A stretch of 10,000 nucleotides of DNA from Chloroflexota bacterium (GTDB lineage: Bacteria; Chloroflexota; Anaerolineae; Anaerolineales; Villigracilaceae), in assembly GCA_020217065.1 (NCBI GenBank), contig JAIWOB010000038.1, positions 1 through 10,000 on the forward strand, in the 5' to 3' direction. Below, piece after piece: positions 1 through 6,465 of the stretch. The position numbers and the translations under genes are program-made. The notes under the pieces were generated by a model. The model searched no databases, had not been told where the DNA came from, and saw nothing but the letters and a program-made list of their open reading frames with translations. Position 1 is the stretch's first letter; each line of letters opens with the position of its first letter.

Positions 1-499
1 AAGGACCATGATACGCCCAGATAATCTCGTTGACAAAACGCCCTTCCCCGCCAAACAACTCGTCAAGAAGCAGGCGGGCGTAGGCGTCCGCGTGCCAGTC
101 AAGGTGCAAATACAAAACGCCGTTCGGCGCAAGAAGACGGCGCATTAAAGCAAGGCGCTCATACAGAAATTGCAAATACGCGTCCAAGTCGGTCCAAGAA
201 TCGCGATATCCCTCGGCAAGCGCCCATTCTTCGGGCTTGCGCGAATCTTCGCCGCGACCAATACGGGCGGAAAATTTGCGGTTTGTAAAGAAAGGAGGGT
301 CGGCGTAGATGAGGTTCAATTTTTGCTCGTATTCCGGGAGCAGCGCCGACATCACGTCCAGGTTGTCTCCGAGAATCAGTCTCCCGCTGGGATGAGCGCA
401 AGGGTAGCCCTCCCCTTTGGGGTAAAGAAGGGAATCTCGAATCAGAAAACCAGGCTTGGGAGAAGGAAGGGACTTTCCCTTCCAGTGAAGTGAAGGCAT
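1..499 (-). CDS. Site-specific DNA methyltransferase, Mod-like (3' end outside window)
   Basis: N-terminal 166 residues of a protein that runs off the left edge with no stop. It opens MPSLHWKGK, a start typical of Mod-type methyltransferases. Residues 41-50 (LILGDNLDVM) lead into the catalytic motif IV ADPPF at 66-70, followed by FTN. LHLDW near residue 125 fits the next core strand, and NEIIWAYHGP at the right end of the visible part is typical of beta-class amino-methyltransferases (type III Mod and relatives), in which motif IV precedes the SAM-binding motif. Family knowledge: these transfer a methyl group from SAM to adenine N6 (or cytosine N4) in a specific site. The DPPF form replaces the commoner DPPY. 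The ATG at 499 lies 9 bp after the stop of the L,D-transpeptidase gene and has no clear SD, so translational coupling is possible. Whether a restriction (Res) gene follows cannot be seen. The family is secure; target site and Mod/orphan status are unknown. Confidence 0.85.
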   Translation of the reverse strand, partial: MPSLHWKGKSLPSPKPGFLIRDSLLYPKGEGYPCAHPSGRLILGDNLDVMSALLPEYEQKLNLIYADPPFFTNRKFSARIGRGEDSRKPEEWALAEGYRDSWTDLDAYLQFLYERLALMRRLLAPNGVLYLHLDWHADAYARLLLDELFGGEGRFVNEIIWAYHGP

Positions 500-508
500 G
501 GACAAAAA

Positions 509-1606
509 TCAGTAATGAATTTCGACCGCCGTCCCCTGTCCGCGGTGATTGGTCACTTGTCCGGGGACATGGGCAGGGTTTGCCCAACGGAAAATCCAAT
601 TGGCTTCATGGGTGCGCATGTTAATGCAGCCGTGGCTCATCTCGGTGCCGAAGTTTTCATGCCAGTAAGTGCCGTGAAAGGCGTGACCGGCGGTGGGTTT
701 TCCGGGCAGAGCGATGAAACAGGTCCAAGGCACGCCGGGCAGGACGTACCCGCTTTCGTCGGCGAGCAGGTTGCCGCCCTGACCGATATTAAAATAGCTG
801 TATCCCATGTGCTTCGACGGCATCTTTTCTACAATGGTAAATTTACCGCTGGGGGTGGTGGTGGAAAGTCCTTTCTCGCCGCTTAAGCCGCCGCCGCGAA
901 TGCCTGTGGAAACGTTGGTCTGAAAAACCGCCCTGCCGTGTTCATAGGCGATGAGCATTTGCGCGCTGAGATTCACCTCAATCAGTTTTTCCTCATTCGG
1001 CACCTGAGGCGAGATGGGAGCGTAAACATCCTCTGGAAAAATCCGCAGATGAATGGCTGGCACATGATAAGGAACGTTGGAATCAAGTTCGTCGTAAATT
1101 CGATACCAAGGTCCCGTATAATCCGCCATCGGCGGACCTTCGGTGACGGCGTCAACCCAATGGACCGAGCCGTAATATAGCGGGGGCTGGCGGGTCTCCC
1201 ACCCCCGCGCTTTGGTGTACCAGTAAGGAGCGGTAAAAGGGACGGTGACCTCCGCCAGGACGCGTTTGCCTTCTGGAATATCCACAGGAGTCTGGTAAAC
1301 GGTTCGGACGCGATGCAGGCGTCCGCGATGCAAATATCCGCCCCAGACCCGATACCATACGGGATTGTGGCGGGGCGTTTCCGCCACCACTTGTTCGTAA
1401 ACGTGAACCAGGTCGTCGCGGTACCAAGTCTGGTAAATGCGGCTCTGGTCGTTTGGCTCCATACGCACCGGCATTTGGTCTGTGGCAATACGGACAACGA
1501 CGCTGTCGTCGAAGTCGGTCAAACCCGGCAGAAAAGGCGAAAAAGCAAGCCCCCCCAGGGCGAGTCCGCTGAATTTGAGAAAATCGCGACGGGTAAAGGG
1601 TTTCAT
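509..1606 (-). CDS. Tat-exported L,D-transpeptidase (YkuD domain)
   Basis: A 365-residue protein predicted to act outside the cytoplasmic membrane. Family role: YkuD enzymes form 3-3 peptidoglycan cross-links, or attach proteins to peptidoglycan, through an active-site cysteine. Residues 4-11 (FTRRDFLK) are a textbook twin-arginine signal, followed by a hydrophobic stretch to about residue 28. Residues about 36-110 look like an SH3-type region. The YkuD domain spans about 207-345, with a TPSGKF motif, HGTYWH at 311-316 and SHGCINM at 324-330; Cys327 is the nucleophile. The start at 1606 was chosen because it sits exactly before the Tat signal; the longer reading from 1822 would overlap the upstream SWIM gene and a terminator. 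No strong SD is seen. A TAAAAT box at 1614-1619, just upstream of the ATG, would allow a near-leaderless transcript, but its -35 is poor. The Mod-like gene follows after 9 bp. Confidence 0.9.
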   Translation of the reverse strand: MKPFTRRDFLKFSGLALGGLAFSPFLPGLTDFDDSVVVRIATDQMPVRMEPNDQSRIYQTWYRDDLVHVYEQVVAETPRHNPVWYRVWGGYLHRGRLHRVRTVYQTPVDIPEGKRVLAEVTVPFTAPYWYTKARGWETRQPPLYYGSVHWVDAVTEGPPMADYTGPWYRIYDELDSNVPYHVPAIHLRIFPEDVYAPISPQVPNEEKLIEVNLSAQMLIAYEHGRAVFQTNVSTGIRGGGLSGEKGLSTTTPSGKFTIVEKMPSKHMGYSYFNIGQGGNLLADESGYVLPGVPWTCFIALPGKPTAGHAFHGTYWHENFGTEMSHGCINMRTHEANWIFRWANPAHVPGQVTNHRGQGTAVEIHY

Positions 1607-1663
1607 GGCTGAAATTTTACCCCAGAAATCTTTGCGAAGAGAGATGCGTCCGCGCGGCTTCAT

Positions 1664-1698
1664 GAAAAAGCCGCCCCGCGCTGGAAACGCGGAGCGGC
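1664..1698 (-). terminator. Rho-independent terminator after the SWIM gene
   Basis: An 11-bp GC-rich stem with one mismatch (arms 1670-1680 and 1688-1698, 7-nt loop) is followed on the minus strand by five T (1665-1669). It lies 34 bp after the stop of the SWIM-domain gene and separates it from the L,D-transpeptidase gene. No T-run follows on the plus strand. Confidence 0.8.
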
Positions 1699-1731
1699 GG
1701 AAAAGGCGCTCTTTTAGAGAAGCCGCGTTAG

Positions 1732-1965
1732 TTAATTGACGACTATCATATCTTTTAACAAGATTTCGAGCGCCATGGAATGCCCGCAGCGCCTGTGGGT
1801 CAGGAAAAATTCGCAGTCGCACTTGAAAACGCCGTCCTTATAGGAAACGTGATGGTCGCTGTTATCTCCCTTAAAATCAACTTCAAACTGAGTGAAAAGA
1901 AAGCGCCGCCTATCCTCGGCGTATCTTTTTGCCTTTTCCAGCTTGCCAATTAATCCTGAGTCCAT
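1732..1965 (-). CDS. Small SWIM-type zinc-finger protein (77 aa)
   Basis: A 77-residue protein with a C-x-C-x8-C-x-H signature: Cys49, Cys51, Cys60 and His62. This is the SWIM zinc-binding pattern; SWIM motifs bind DNA or protein and usually occur inside larger proteins such as SWI2/SNF2 ATPases and MuDR transposases. Here the finger makes up most of the protein. The N-terminal half is basic and probably helical (KLEKAKRYAEDRRR), followed by a short beta-like segment. No other domain is visible, so function is unknown; a role as a small nucleic-acid-binding regulator is inference. The start at 1965 is preferred because an AAGGAG-like SD lies about 9 nt upstream. An in-frame ATG at 2025 would add 20 residues but would be read through the leader terminator hairpin. 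The gene has its own promoter, an unusual leader, and a terminator downstream, so it is a single-gene unit. Confidence 0.8.
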   Translation of the reverse strand: MDSGLIGKLEKAKRYAEDRRRFLFTQFEVDFKGDNSDHHVSYKDGVFKCDCEFFLTHRRCGHSMALEILLKDMIVVN

Positions 1966-1994
1966 GTTTTGAATCTCCTTTTTTAGGGATATAT

Positions 1995-2022
1995 AAAAAA
2001 TACACGCGGGCAGAACCGCGTG
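1995..2022 (-). terminator. Terminator hairpin in the SWIM gene leader (possible attenuator)
   Basis: A perfect 7-bp stem CACGCGG/CCGCGTG (2003-2009 with 2016-2022, 6-nt loop) is followed on the minus strand by GTA and six T (1995-2000). It lies between the leader promoter and the SD of the SWIM gene, so it would stop transcription before the gene unless relieved. Alternatively it is the 3' end of a small RNA of about 87 nt. Confidence 0.7.
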
Positions 2023-2025
2023 CAT

Positions 2026-2064
2026 TTACAAGACAAAAACGGGCTTTCCACCGACGAAGCGCAT
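2026..2064 (-). CDS. Possible 12-codon leader peptide
   Basis: Starting at ATG 2064 this frame encodes MRFVGGKPVFVL and stops with TAA at 2026-2028, immediately before an in-frame ATG at 2025 and just before the leader terminator hairpin. A GAGG element (2075-2078) sits 10 nt upstream of the ATG, and the predicted transcript starts near 2081, so the mRNA would begin with this ribosome site. The layout resembles a translated attenuator. No codon is strikingly repeated (3 Val, 2 Phe, 2 Gly), so no amino acid can be named as signal. It could be a chance ORF in a small RNA. Confidence 0.35.
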   Translation of the reverse strand: MRFVGGKPVFVL

Positions 2065-2087
2065 GGCAAAATTACCTCTATGCCGCC

Positions 2088-2116
2088 AGTATAGCCCGTT
2101 TCAAAAAGCGAGTCAA
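2088..2116 (-). promoter_or_regulatory. Sigma-70-type promoter for the SWIM gene / leader
   Basis: On the minus strand TTGACT (2111-2116), a spacer of exactly 17 bp, and TATACT (2088-2093): one mismatch to consensus in each box. The transcript would start near 2081, giving a leader of about 115 nt before the SWIM start codon. This is the best promoter in the window by sequence. Confidence 0.75.
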
Positions 2117-2184
2117 TAAGAAAAGAATAGGATAAGAACAACCGCCGCGCAAGGGCGACCCCAAAAACAACCCCGTCCTTCCTC

Positions 2185-2273
2185 GCGGGCGGATTCATCC
2201 ATTCGCGTTGTTATGGCGCGTTGCGTCGGGCGCATTCCCTGACGGGAAACGGCTTTGCAGAGAATCCGCCCGC
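2185..2273. repeat. Perfect 12-bp inverted repeat downstream of the CBS gene
   Basis: GCGGGCGGATTC at 2185-2196 is repeated in inverted orientation at 2262-2273, with a 65-bp centre. The centre itself holds a small hairpin (TTCCC/GGGAA type). The right arm begins 7 bp beyond the CBS stop codon. On the minus strand a GGTTGTTTTTGG stretch follows about 15 nt after the outer stem, so this may be an elaborate 3' end of the CBS transcript. It could also be a small structured RNA or the relic of a palindromic repeat. Confidence 0.5.
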
Positions 2274-2279
2274 CCTGGG

Positions 2280-2726
2280 TCAGGACTGAAAACCCGAGCC
2301 CATGATATAGTTTTCCAATCCGCGAATTTCGATGTCTTTATCGTCCAGAACGGCAGCCATCACGTCGCGCATGGAAACCAAACCAACCAAGTGGTCGTCT
2401 TCCACTACGGGCAGGTGACGGATGTTGTACTGGCGCATTAACGCCATACACTGTTCCAGCGAGGTGTCATAGCCGACGGTTATCATTTTCCTGACCATCA
2501 CATCCTTGATGAGGGTATCCTTGGCGCTGCGTCCCTCGTACTCTCCTTTGCGCAAATAATCGCGTTCGGTGTAGATACCGATAATTTTTTCGTTTTCCTT
2601 CACCAACACGGCTCCAATGTGAGCGTCCACCATGATTTTGACGGCTTGCAAGACAGTGTCGGTTGAGGCGACGGAATAATTCGTGGCGGAAGGTTTTGCC
2701 TCCAAGAGGTTGCGAACGGTGGTCAT
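2280..2726 (-). CDS. Two-CBS-domain protein
   Basis: A 148-residue soluble protein made of a tandem CBS pair (Bateman module). The first repeat spans about residues 1-65 and contains GAVLVKENEKIIGIYTERDY; the second spans about 70-135 and contains HLPVVEDDHLVGLVSMRDV. Such pairs bind adenine nucleotides (AMP, ATP, SAM) or related ligands and report energy or redox state. Stand-alone versions often affect a partner, but no partner domain is present here, so the ligand and target are unknown. The start at 2726 is well supported by AAAGGAGG six nt upstream. It has its own promoter (2843-2871) and a leader of about 110 nt with a long hairpin. The upstream formate dehydrogenase gene is separated by a strong terminator, so a functional link between the two is only suggested by proximity. 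Confidence 0.9.
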   Translation of the reverse strand: MTTVRNLLEAKPSATNYSVASTDTVLQAVKIMVDAHIGAVLVKENEKIIGIYTERDYLRKGEYEGRSAKDTLIKDVMVRKMITVGYDTSLEQCMALMRQYNIRHLPVVEDDHLVGLVSMRDVMAAVLDDKDIEIRGLENYIMGSGFQS

Positions 2727-2765
2727 GATAAGCCTCCTTTTCTGAATTGGTTGATAGAATAAACT

Positions 2766-2812
2766 GTCCCGCAGGTTCGACGGTAGATATTTTTCGACGA
2801 AGCCTGCGGGAC
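2766..2812 (-). repeat. Long inverted repeat in the CBS gene leader
   Basis: GTCCCGCAGG at 2766-2775 pairs perfectly with CCTGCGGGAC at 2803-2812. With one bulged base the stem extends through TTCG/CGAA to 14 bp. No T-run follows on either strand, so it is not a normal terminator. It lies inside the predicted 5' leader, about 40 nt before the CBS start codon, and may stabilise the mRNA, act as a regulatory element, or be a copy of a dispersed palindromic repeat. Confidence 0.6.
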
Positions 2813-2842
2813 GACCTACACAACGACTGCGTATCTTCGCTA

Positions 2843-2871
2843 ATTATGCCACATAACCGCTCAAATGGCAA
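2843..2871 (-). promoter_or_regulatory. Sigma-70-type promoter for the CBS gene
   Basis: On the minus strand TTGCCA (2866-2871), a 17-bp spacer and CATAAT (2843-2848). Predicted transcription start is near 2836, giving a leader of about 110 nt that carries the 2766-2812 hairpin. It lies directly downstream of the formate dehydrogenase terminator. Confidence 0.6.
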
Positions 2872-2905
2872 AAACAAGCTTTGGGCGCGCCGTTTCTCAA
2901 ATTTC

Positions 2906-2945
2906 AAAAAACGTCCCCCCTCTGATACAGAACGGGGACGTTTTT
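2906..2945. terminator. Symmetrical (bidirectional) terminator after formate dehydrogenase gene
   Basis: AAAAACGTCCCC (2907-2918) pairs perfectly with GGGGACGTTTTT (2934-2945), with a 15-nt loop. On the minus strand the GC stem ends in ACG and six T (2906-2911); on the plus strand five T follow. It starts 29 bp after the fdhA stop and should end that transcript; the symmetry means it would work in both directions. Confidence 0.85.
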
Positions 2946-2974
2946 ACTCTAGGGCGACATTTGCGGCAGGGCGC

Positions 2975-5737
2975 CTACGCAAGTTCCACTTTAACCGCGC
3001 AAACCTTATATTCGGGAATCTTTGATGTTGGGTCAAGGGCGGCAATGGTAAGCTCGTTTGCCGAGGCTTCAGGGAAATGGAAATTGGCAAACACCATTCC
3101 TGGCGGAACGCGGTCTGTGACCAGGGCTTCGGCTTCAATGACGCCGCGGCGCGACGTAATGCGGAGGGTCTTTTCGCCATTAACGCCTATCTTATCGGCG
3201 TCGTCCGGATTGAGTTCAACCAATGGCTTGCCATACACTTCCATGATGCCCTTGGCGCGACGGGTCATTTCTCCGCCATGCCAGTGATAGAGGACGCGCC
3301 CAGTGTTTAGGATGAACGGATATTCGTCGTCAGGCAATTCGGGCGCGGGGACGTAATCAATCGGCATGAACTTGCCCTTGCCGCGCGAGAACGCCTTAGT
3401 GTGTAAAATGGGCGTGCCGGGGTGGTCGGCAGACGGGACGGGCCATTGCAGGCGCTCGCCGTTATTAAGGCGGACGTGACTGACGCCAGCGTAGCTGGGC
3501 GTGAGTTTGCTCACTTCCGCCATAATCTCTTCGCTAGAGGCGTAGTCCCAACCCTTCAGCGGGGCGTCCTCCTGCAAGTCGCGTCCGCCCAACGCCAGGA
3601 TGCGCTTGGCAAGCTCGGAGGTAATTTGCCAATCGTCGCGCGCGTCGCCAATCGGCTCAATCGCCTTACGCACCATTTGTACGCGGCGCTCGGTGTTGGT
3701 AAACGTACCGGTCTTTTCAGCGAAACTTACGCCAGGCAGCAAAATATCGGCGTAGGCGGAGGTCTCAGAGGGGAAAATTTCCTGCAAGACCAGCAGGTCA
3801 ATCGCTTCAAAACAGCGACGAATGTGGGCGCTGTCCGCGTCGGACATGACCGGGTTTTCGCCAAGCGCATACAAGGCGTGAATCTTACCTTCAAGGATGC
3901 CGGGAATCATTTCAGTGACGGTCAAGCCCACTTTGGCGGGCGCAGCCGCCCCCCATGCAGATTCAAATTTCTTGACTGCGTCTTCGCTGGTAACCGGCTG
4001 ATAGCCCGGGAAGACATTCGGCAGACCGCCCATATCGCAAGCGCCTTGCACGTTGTTTTGTCCGCGCAGGGGGTTGACCCCGCCGCCGGGCTTGCCCATG
4101 TTGCCAAGCAGCATTTGCAGATTCGCCAGGTCCATCACATTGCGGACGCCGACGATATGCTGAGTAATGCCCATTGCCCAGATGACCGCCATCGGGCGGT
4201 TTTCGCCCATTAATTGGGCTGCGTAGCGCAAGTCTTCGACCGAAACGCCGGTAATTTCGCTGACCTTTTCAGGCGGGTACTGCATGACGGCGGCTTTGAA
4301 CTCGTCGAAATTTTCGCAACGCTCTTCGATGAAGGCTTTATCTTCCCACCCATTTTCGAGAATGAGATACATCAAGCCGTTAATCAGGGCGATGTCGGAG
4401 CCGGATTTCTGGCGCAGATGCAGGGTGGCGAATTCGGTAATATCAATGCGGCGCGGGTCGGCGACAATCAGTTTTGCGCCGCGCCGGCGCGCCGCCTGGC
4501 GCAGCATCGCGCCAAAAACGGGATGTTGTTCGGTGGTGTTGGAGCCAATGATGAACAGCAATTCTGCGTGTTCGGCGACATCGTCCATGCTGTTGGACAT
4601 CGCGCCCGACCCGAAGGAGGCAGCCAGACCGGACACCGTGCTGGAATGGCAGAGACGGGCGCAGTGGTCTATGTTATTTGTCCCCAAGACCTGCCGCGCA
4701 AATTTGTTCATCAAATAGTTTTCTTCGTTGGTGCATTTGGCTGAGGTTAACACGCCAAGGCTGTCCGCGCCATGCGCGGCGCGAATCTCATGCAGTTTGC
4801 GGGCAGCCAGGTTGAGCGCGGTGTCCCAATCGGTTTCGACCCATTCCCAAGGCTTGCCTTTTGTCGTTTTCTTCTTTCCGTCTAACAGATAACGGCGCAC
4901 TTTTGGCTTGGTCAGACGGTCAGGGTGATGAATGAAGTCGTAACCGTAACGGCCCTTCACGCAGAGATGGTTGCCGTTCACCGGCGCTTTTTCGGTGGAA
5001 GTGACGCGGATGACTTTGCCGTCTTTTACGTTTAACTCAAACTGACAACCGACGCCGCAGTAGGTGCAGGTGGTCATCACCAATTTGTCCGGCGCGCCCG
5101 CGCCCATGGACATGCGGTTATCCAACGCGCCGGTCGGGCAGTACGCCACGCATGCGCCGCAGGATTCGCAGCGCGCGTCAAGCATATTGGCGTCCATGCC
5201 CGCCACGGGATGCATGCCAAAACCGCGCTCCGCCATGTTCCACACGAAGCGTCCCTGAATGTCGGCGCAGGCGCGCACGCAGCACGTACACTGGATGCAC
5301 TTGTTCAAGTCTACGAAGACGAAGGGATTGGCGTCGCTATCCACCTTGTAGCGGGGCGCTGGAGCCATGCTTTTCTGAACGTCCAGACCGTAGTGTTTGA
5401 CCCAGCGCATGAACTGGGTTTCTTCCTTCTGTCCGTTTTTGTAGCCGCTATCATAATAATTGGACATTAACATCTCGAGAATGGTCTTGCGCGACTTCTC
5501 GATTGCGGGAGTGTGCGTCTCCACTTCCATACCCTCTTCGACAGGCATAACGCAGGAAGCCATCGGCGTGCGCCAGCCTTTCACGTCCACCACGCACAGA
5601 CGGCAGCCGCCAAACGCTTCAAGGTCGGGATGGTCGCATAGAGTGGGGATGGTCACGCCAGCCTGAGCGGCAGCCTGCAAGACGGTAACTTCCTCAGGGA
5701 CTTCAATTTCCTGTCCATTAATCTTTATCTTTACCAT
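2975..5737 (-). CDS. fdhA: Formate dehydrogenase catalytic subunit, NuoG-type N-terminus, Cys active site
   Basis: A 920-residue cytoplasmic Mo/W-bis-pterin enzyme expected to interconvert formate and CO2. In order: a [2Fe-2S] ferredoxin domain with Cys34, 45, 48 and 62; two [4Fe-4S] clusters with Cys147/150/153/157 and Cys190/193/196/200; the pterin-enzyme [4Fe-4S] cluster with Cys224/227/231/259; then DHCARLCH, where Cys363 takes the place of selenocysteine as metal ligand, followed by His364. The dinucleotide-binding domain covers about 806-920. The signature N-N-x-D-H-C-A-R-L-C-H is characteristic of formate dehydrogenases. Unusually, residues 92-110, where NuoG-like proteins carry the HxxxCxxC-type cluster, have no Cys or His. 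No signal peptide is present. ATG 5737 is preferred over 5761 because GGAG lies six nt upstream. No NuoE/F-like (FdsB/G), FdhB/C or FdhD gene is adjacent in the window. Family call is secure; the direct electron partner is unknown, with the neighbouring hydrogenase a candidate. Confidence 0.93.
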   Translation of the reverse strand: MVKIKINGQEIEVPEEVTVLQAAAQAGVTIPTLCDHPDLEAFGGCRLCVVDVKGWRTPMASCVMPVEEGMEVETHTPAIEKSRKTILEMLMSNYYDSGYKNGQKEETQFMRWVKHYGLDVQKSMAPAPRYKVDSDANPFVFVDLNKCIQCTCCVRACADIQGRFVWNMAERGFGMHPVAGMDANMLDARCESCGACVAYCPTGALDNRMSMGAGAPDKLVMTTCTYCGVGCQFELNVKDGKVIRVTSTEKAPVNGNHLCVKGRYGYDFIHHPDRLTKPKVRRYLLDGKKKTTKGKPWEWVETDWDTALNLAARKLHEIRAAHGADSLGVLTSAKCTNEENYLMNKFARQVLGTNNIDHCARLCHSSTVSGLAASFGSGAMSNSMDDVAEHAELLFIIGSNTTEQHPVFGAMLRQAARRRGAKLIVADPRRIDITEFATLHLRQKSGSDIALINGLMYLILENGWEDKAFIEERCENFDEFKAAVMQYPPEKVSEITGVSVEDLRYAAQLMGENRPMAVIWAMGITQHIVGVRNVMDLANLQMLLGNMGKPGGGVNPLRGQNNVQGACDMGGLPNVFPGYQPVTSEDAVKKFESAWGAAAPAKVGLTVTEMIPGILEGKIHALYALGENPVMSDADSAHIRRCFEAIDLLVLQEIFPSETSAYADILLPGVSFAEKTGTFTNTERRVQMVRKAIEPIGDARDDWQITSELAKRILALGGRDLQEDAPLKGWDYASSEEIMAEVSKLTPSYAGVSHVRLNNGERLQWPVPSADHPGTPILHTKAFSRGKGKFMPIDYVPAPELPDDEYPFILNTGRVLYHWHGGEMTRRAKGIMEVYGKPLVELNPDDADKIGVNGEKTLRITSRRGVIEAEALVTDRVPPGMVFANFHFPEASANELTIAALDPTSKIPEYKVCAVKVELA

Positions 5738-5895
5738 AAAATTCTCCATCTCGCTTGTCAAATTCTGAAAAAAATCGAGGTCTTCCGTTTTTCTTTCTCA
5801 ATCCACGCGAGATGTTGTCCGCTCATTAACTGGCTGAAGGAACGCCTGTTTCTTTCGAAAACGACAAGGCTGGGCTGTCAAAGACGAGATAAGTT

Positions 5896-5925
5896 AGTGT
5901 ATCGCACATAAAAACGATGCGTCAA
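5896..5925 (-). promoter_or_regulatory. Candidate promoter of fdhA with long leader
   Basis: On the minus strand TTGACG (5920-5925), an 18-bp spacer and TACACT (5896-5901), located 19 bp after the protease stop codon. Transcription would start near 5889, leaving a leader of about 150 nt (5738-5889) before fdhA. I see no strong terminator hairpin in that leader, although a run of seven T on the minus strand lies near 5768-5774. A 5-bp hairpin (5919-5935) overlaps the -35 box. I cannot match the leader to a known riboswitch by eye. Confidence 0.5.
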
Positions 5926-5943
5926 GGGCAGACGCTGGACGCT

Positions 5944-6432
5944 TCAGAGAATCTTCCGAACCGCAAGCCACTTAGACGCCAGGGACACGGCTTGCGGAAC
6001 GAGCGCCGCCGTTTGCGCGGAAAGGCTGCGCGAAAAACGAAAATGATGTCCCAGCACGGAAAGCAACGCCGCCTCGGGTCTGCCGCCATGCAGGGTCTCG
6101 CAAATGGATAATAGGGACTGAGGGGTAAGGTGGTGGGTCAAAGGGGAACGCTGGAAAACGCTTTCCAACTCTACCAGACGCACCATTTCGGGGATGTTGC
6201 CGGTATGGGCGTCGAAAAAACAGACATAATCATAGGCGGAAATCTCATCAGCCAGTTCGGGCGTCAATTGCAATTGGAAGGCAAAGTCAACGGCGGCAGA
6301 TTGCGGAAAATCCTCTTCATACGAAGAGGGGGGCGTCAGCCCAAAGGCGGAAGCCAGCGCGCACAAGACATGCCAGGCGACGCCGTCGTCTTCGCGGTCC
6401 GGGTTTCCGTAGCCGAATAATAATGCGCGCTT
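5944..6432 (-). CDS. hoxW: [NiFe]-hydrogenase maturation endopeptidase (HoxW/HyaD family)
   Basis: Family role: after nickel insertion this cytoplasmic protease removes the C-terminal tail of the hydrogenase large subunit, letting the active site close. The 162-residue protein opens with the hallmark LFGYGNPDREDDG; the last Asp of that motif (Asp16) corresponds to a nickel-binding acidic residue. FFDAHTG supplies the second ligand (Asp74), and LTHHLTP (His100/101) the third. The start is assigned to TTG 6432, preceded by GAGAGGAG at six nt and placing the GxGN motif at residue 7-10 as usual. The longer reading from TTG 6477 lacks an SD and would begin inside a terminator hairpin. It lies 90 bp after hoxH, beyond that terminator, so its level probably depends on read-through or an unseen promoter. 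Its likely substrate is the 25-residue tail of the adjacent large subunit. Confidence 0.9.
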   Translation of the reverse strand, partial: KRALLFGYGNPDREDDGVAWHVLCALASAFGLTPPSSYEEDFPQSAAVDFAFQLQLTPELADEISAYDYVCFFDAHTGNIPEMVRLVELESVFQRSPLTHHLTPQSLLSICETLHGGRPEAALLSVLGHHFRFSRSLSAQTAALVPQAVSLASKWLAVRKIL

Positions 6433-6465
6433 CAACGCAGGCTCCTCTCCGTCTCTTTCGGTAAC

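Noticed and set aside
159..599. Minus-strand open frame of 146 codons at the left end
   Set aside because: It is a frame-shifted reading of the methyltransferase gene; the Mod-like motifs are in the other frame starting at 499.
1607..1822. N-terminal extension of the L,D-transpeptidase to 1822
   Set aside because: It would overlap the SWIM gene and cross a terminator, and would bury the Tat signal 72 residues inside the protein.
2172..2186. GAGGAAGGACGGGG on the minus strand, reminiscent of an RNase P RNA element
   Set aside because: Only a short partial resemblance; the rest of the RNase P RNA core is absent and the spacer is far too short.
3422..4744. Two successive plus-strand open frames within the formate dehydrogenase gene
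   Set aside because: Both are antisense shadows of fdhA with no recognisable motifs.
5910..5935. Possible terminator after the protease gene
   Set aside because: Only a 5-bp stem, with a gap before the T-run, and it overlaps the -35 element of the better-supported promoter.
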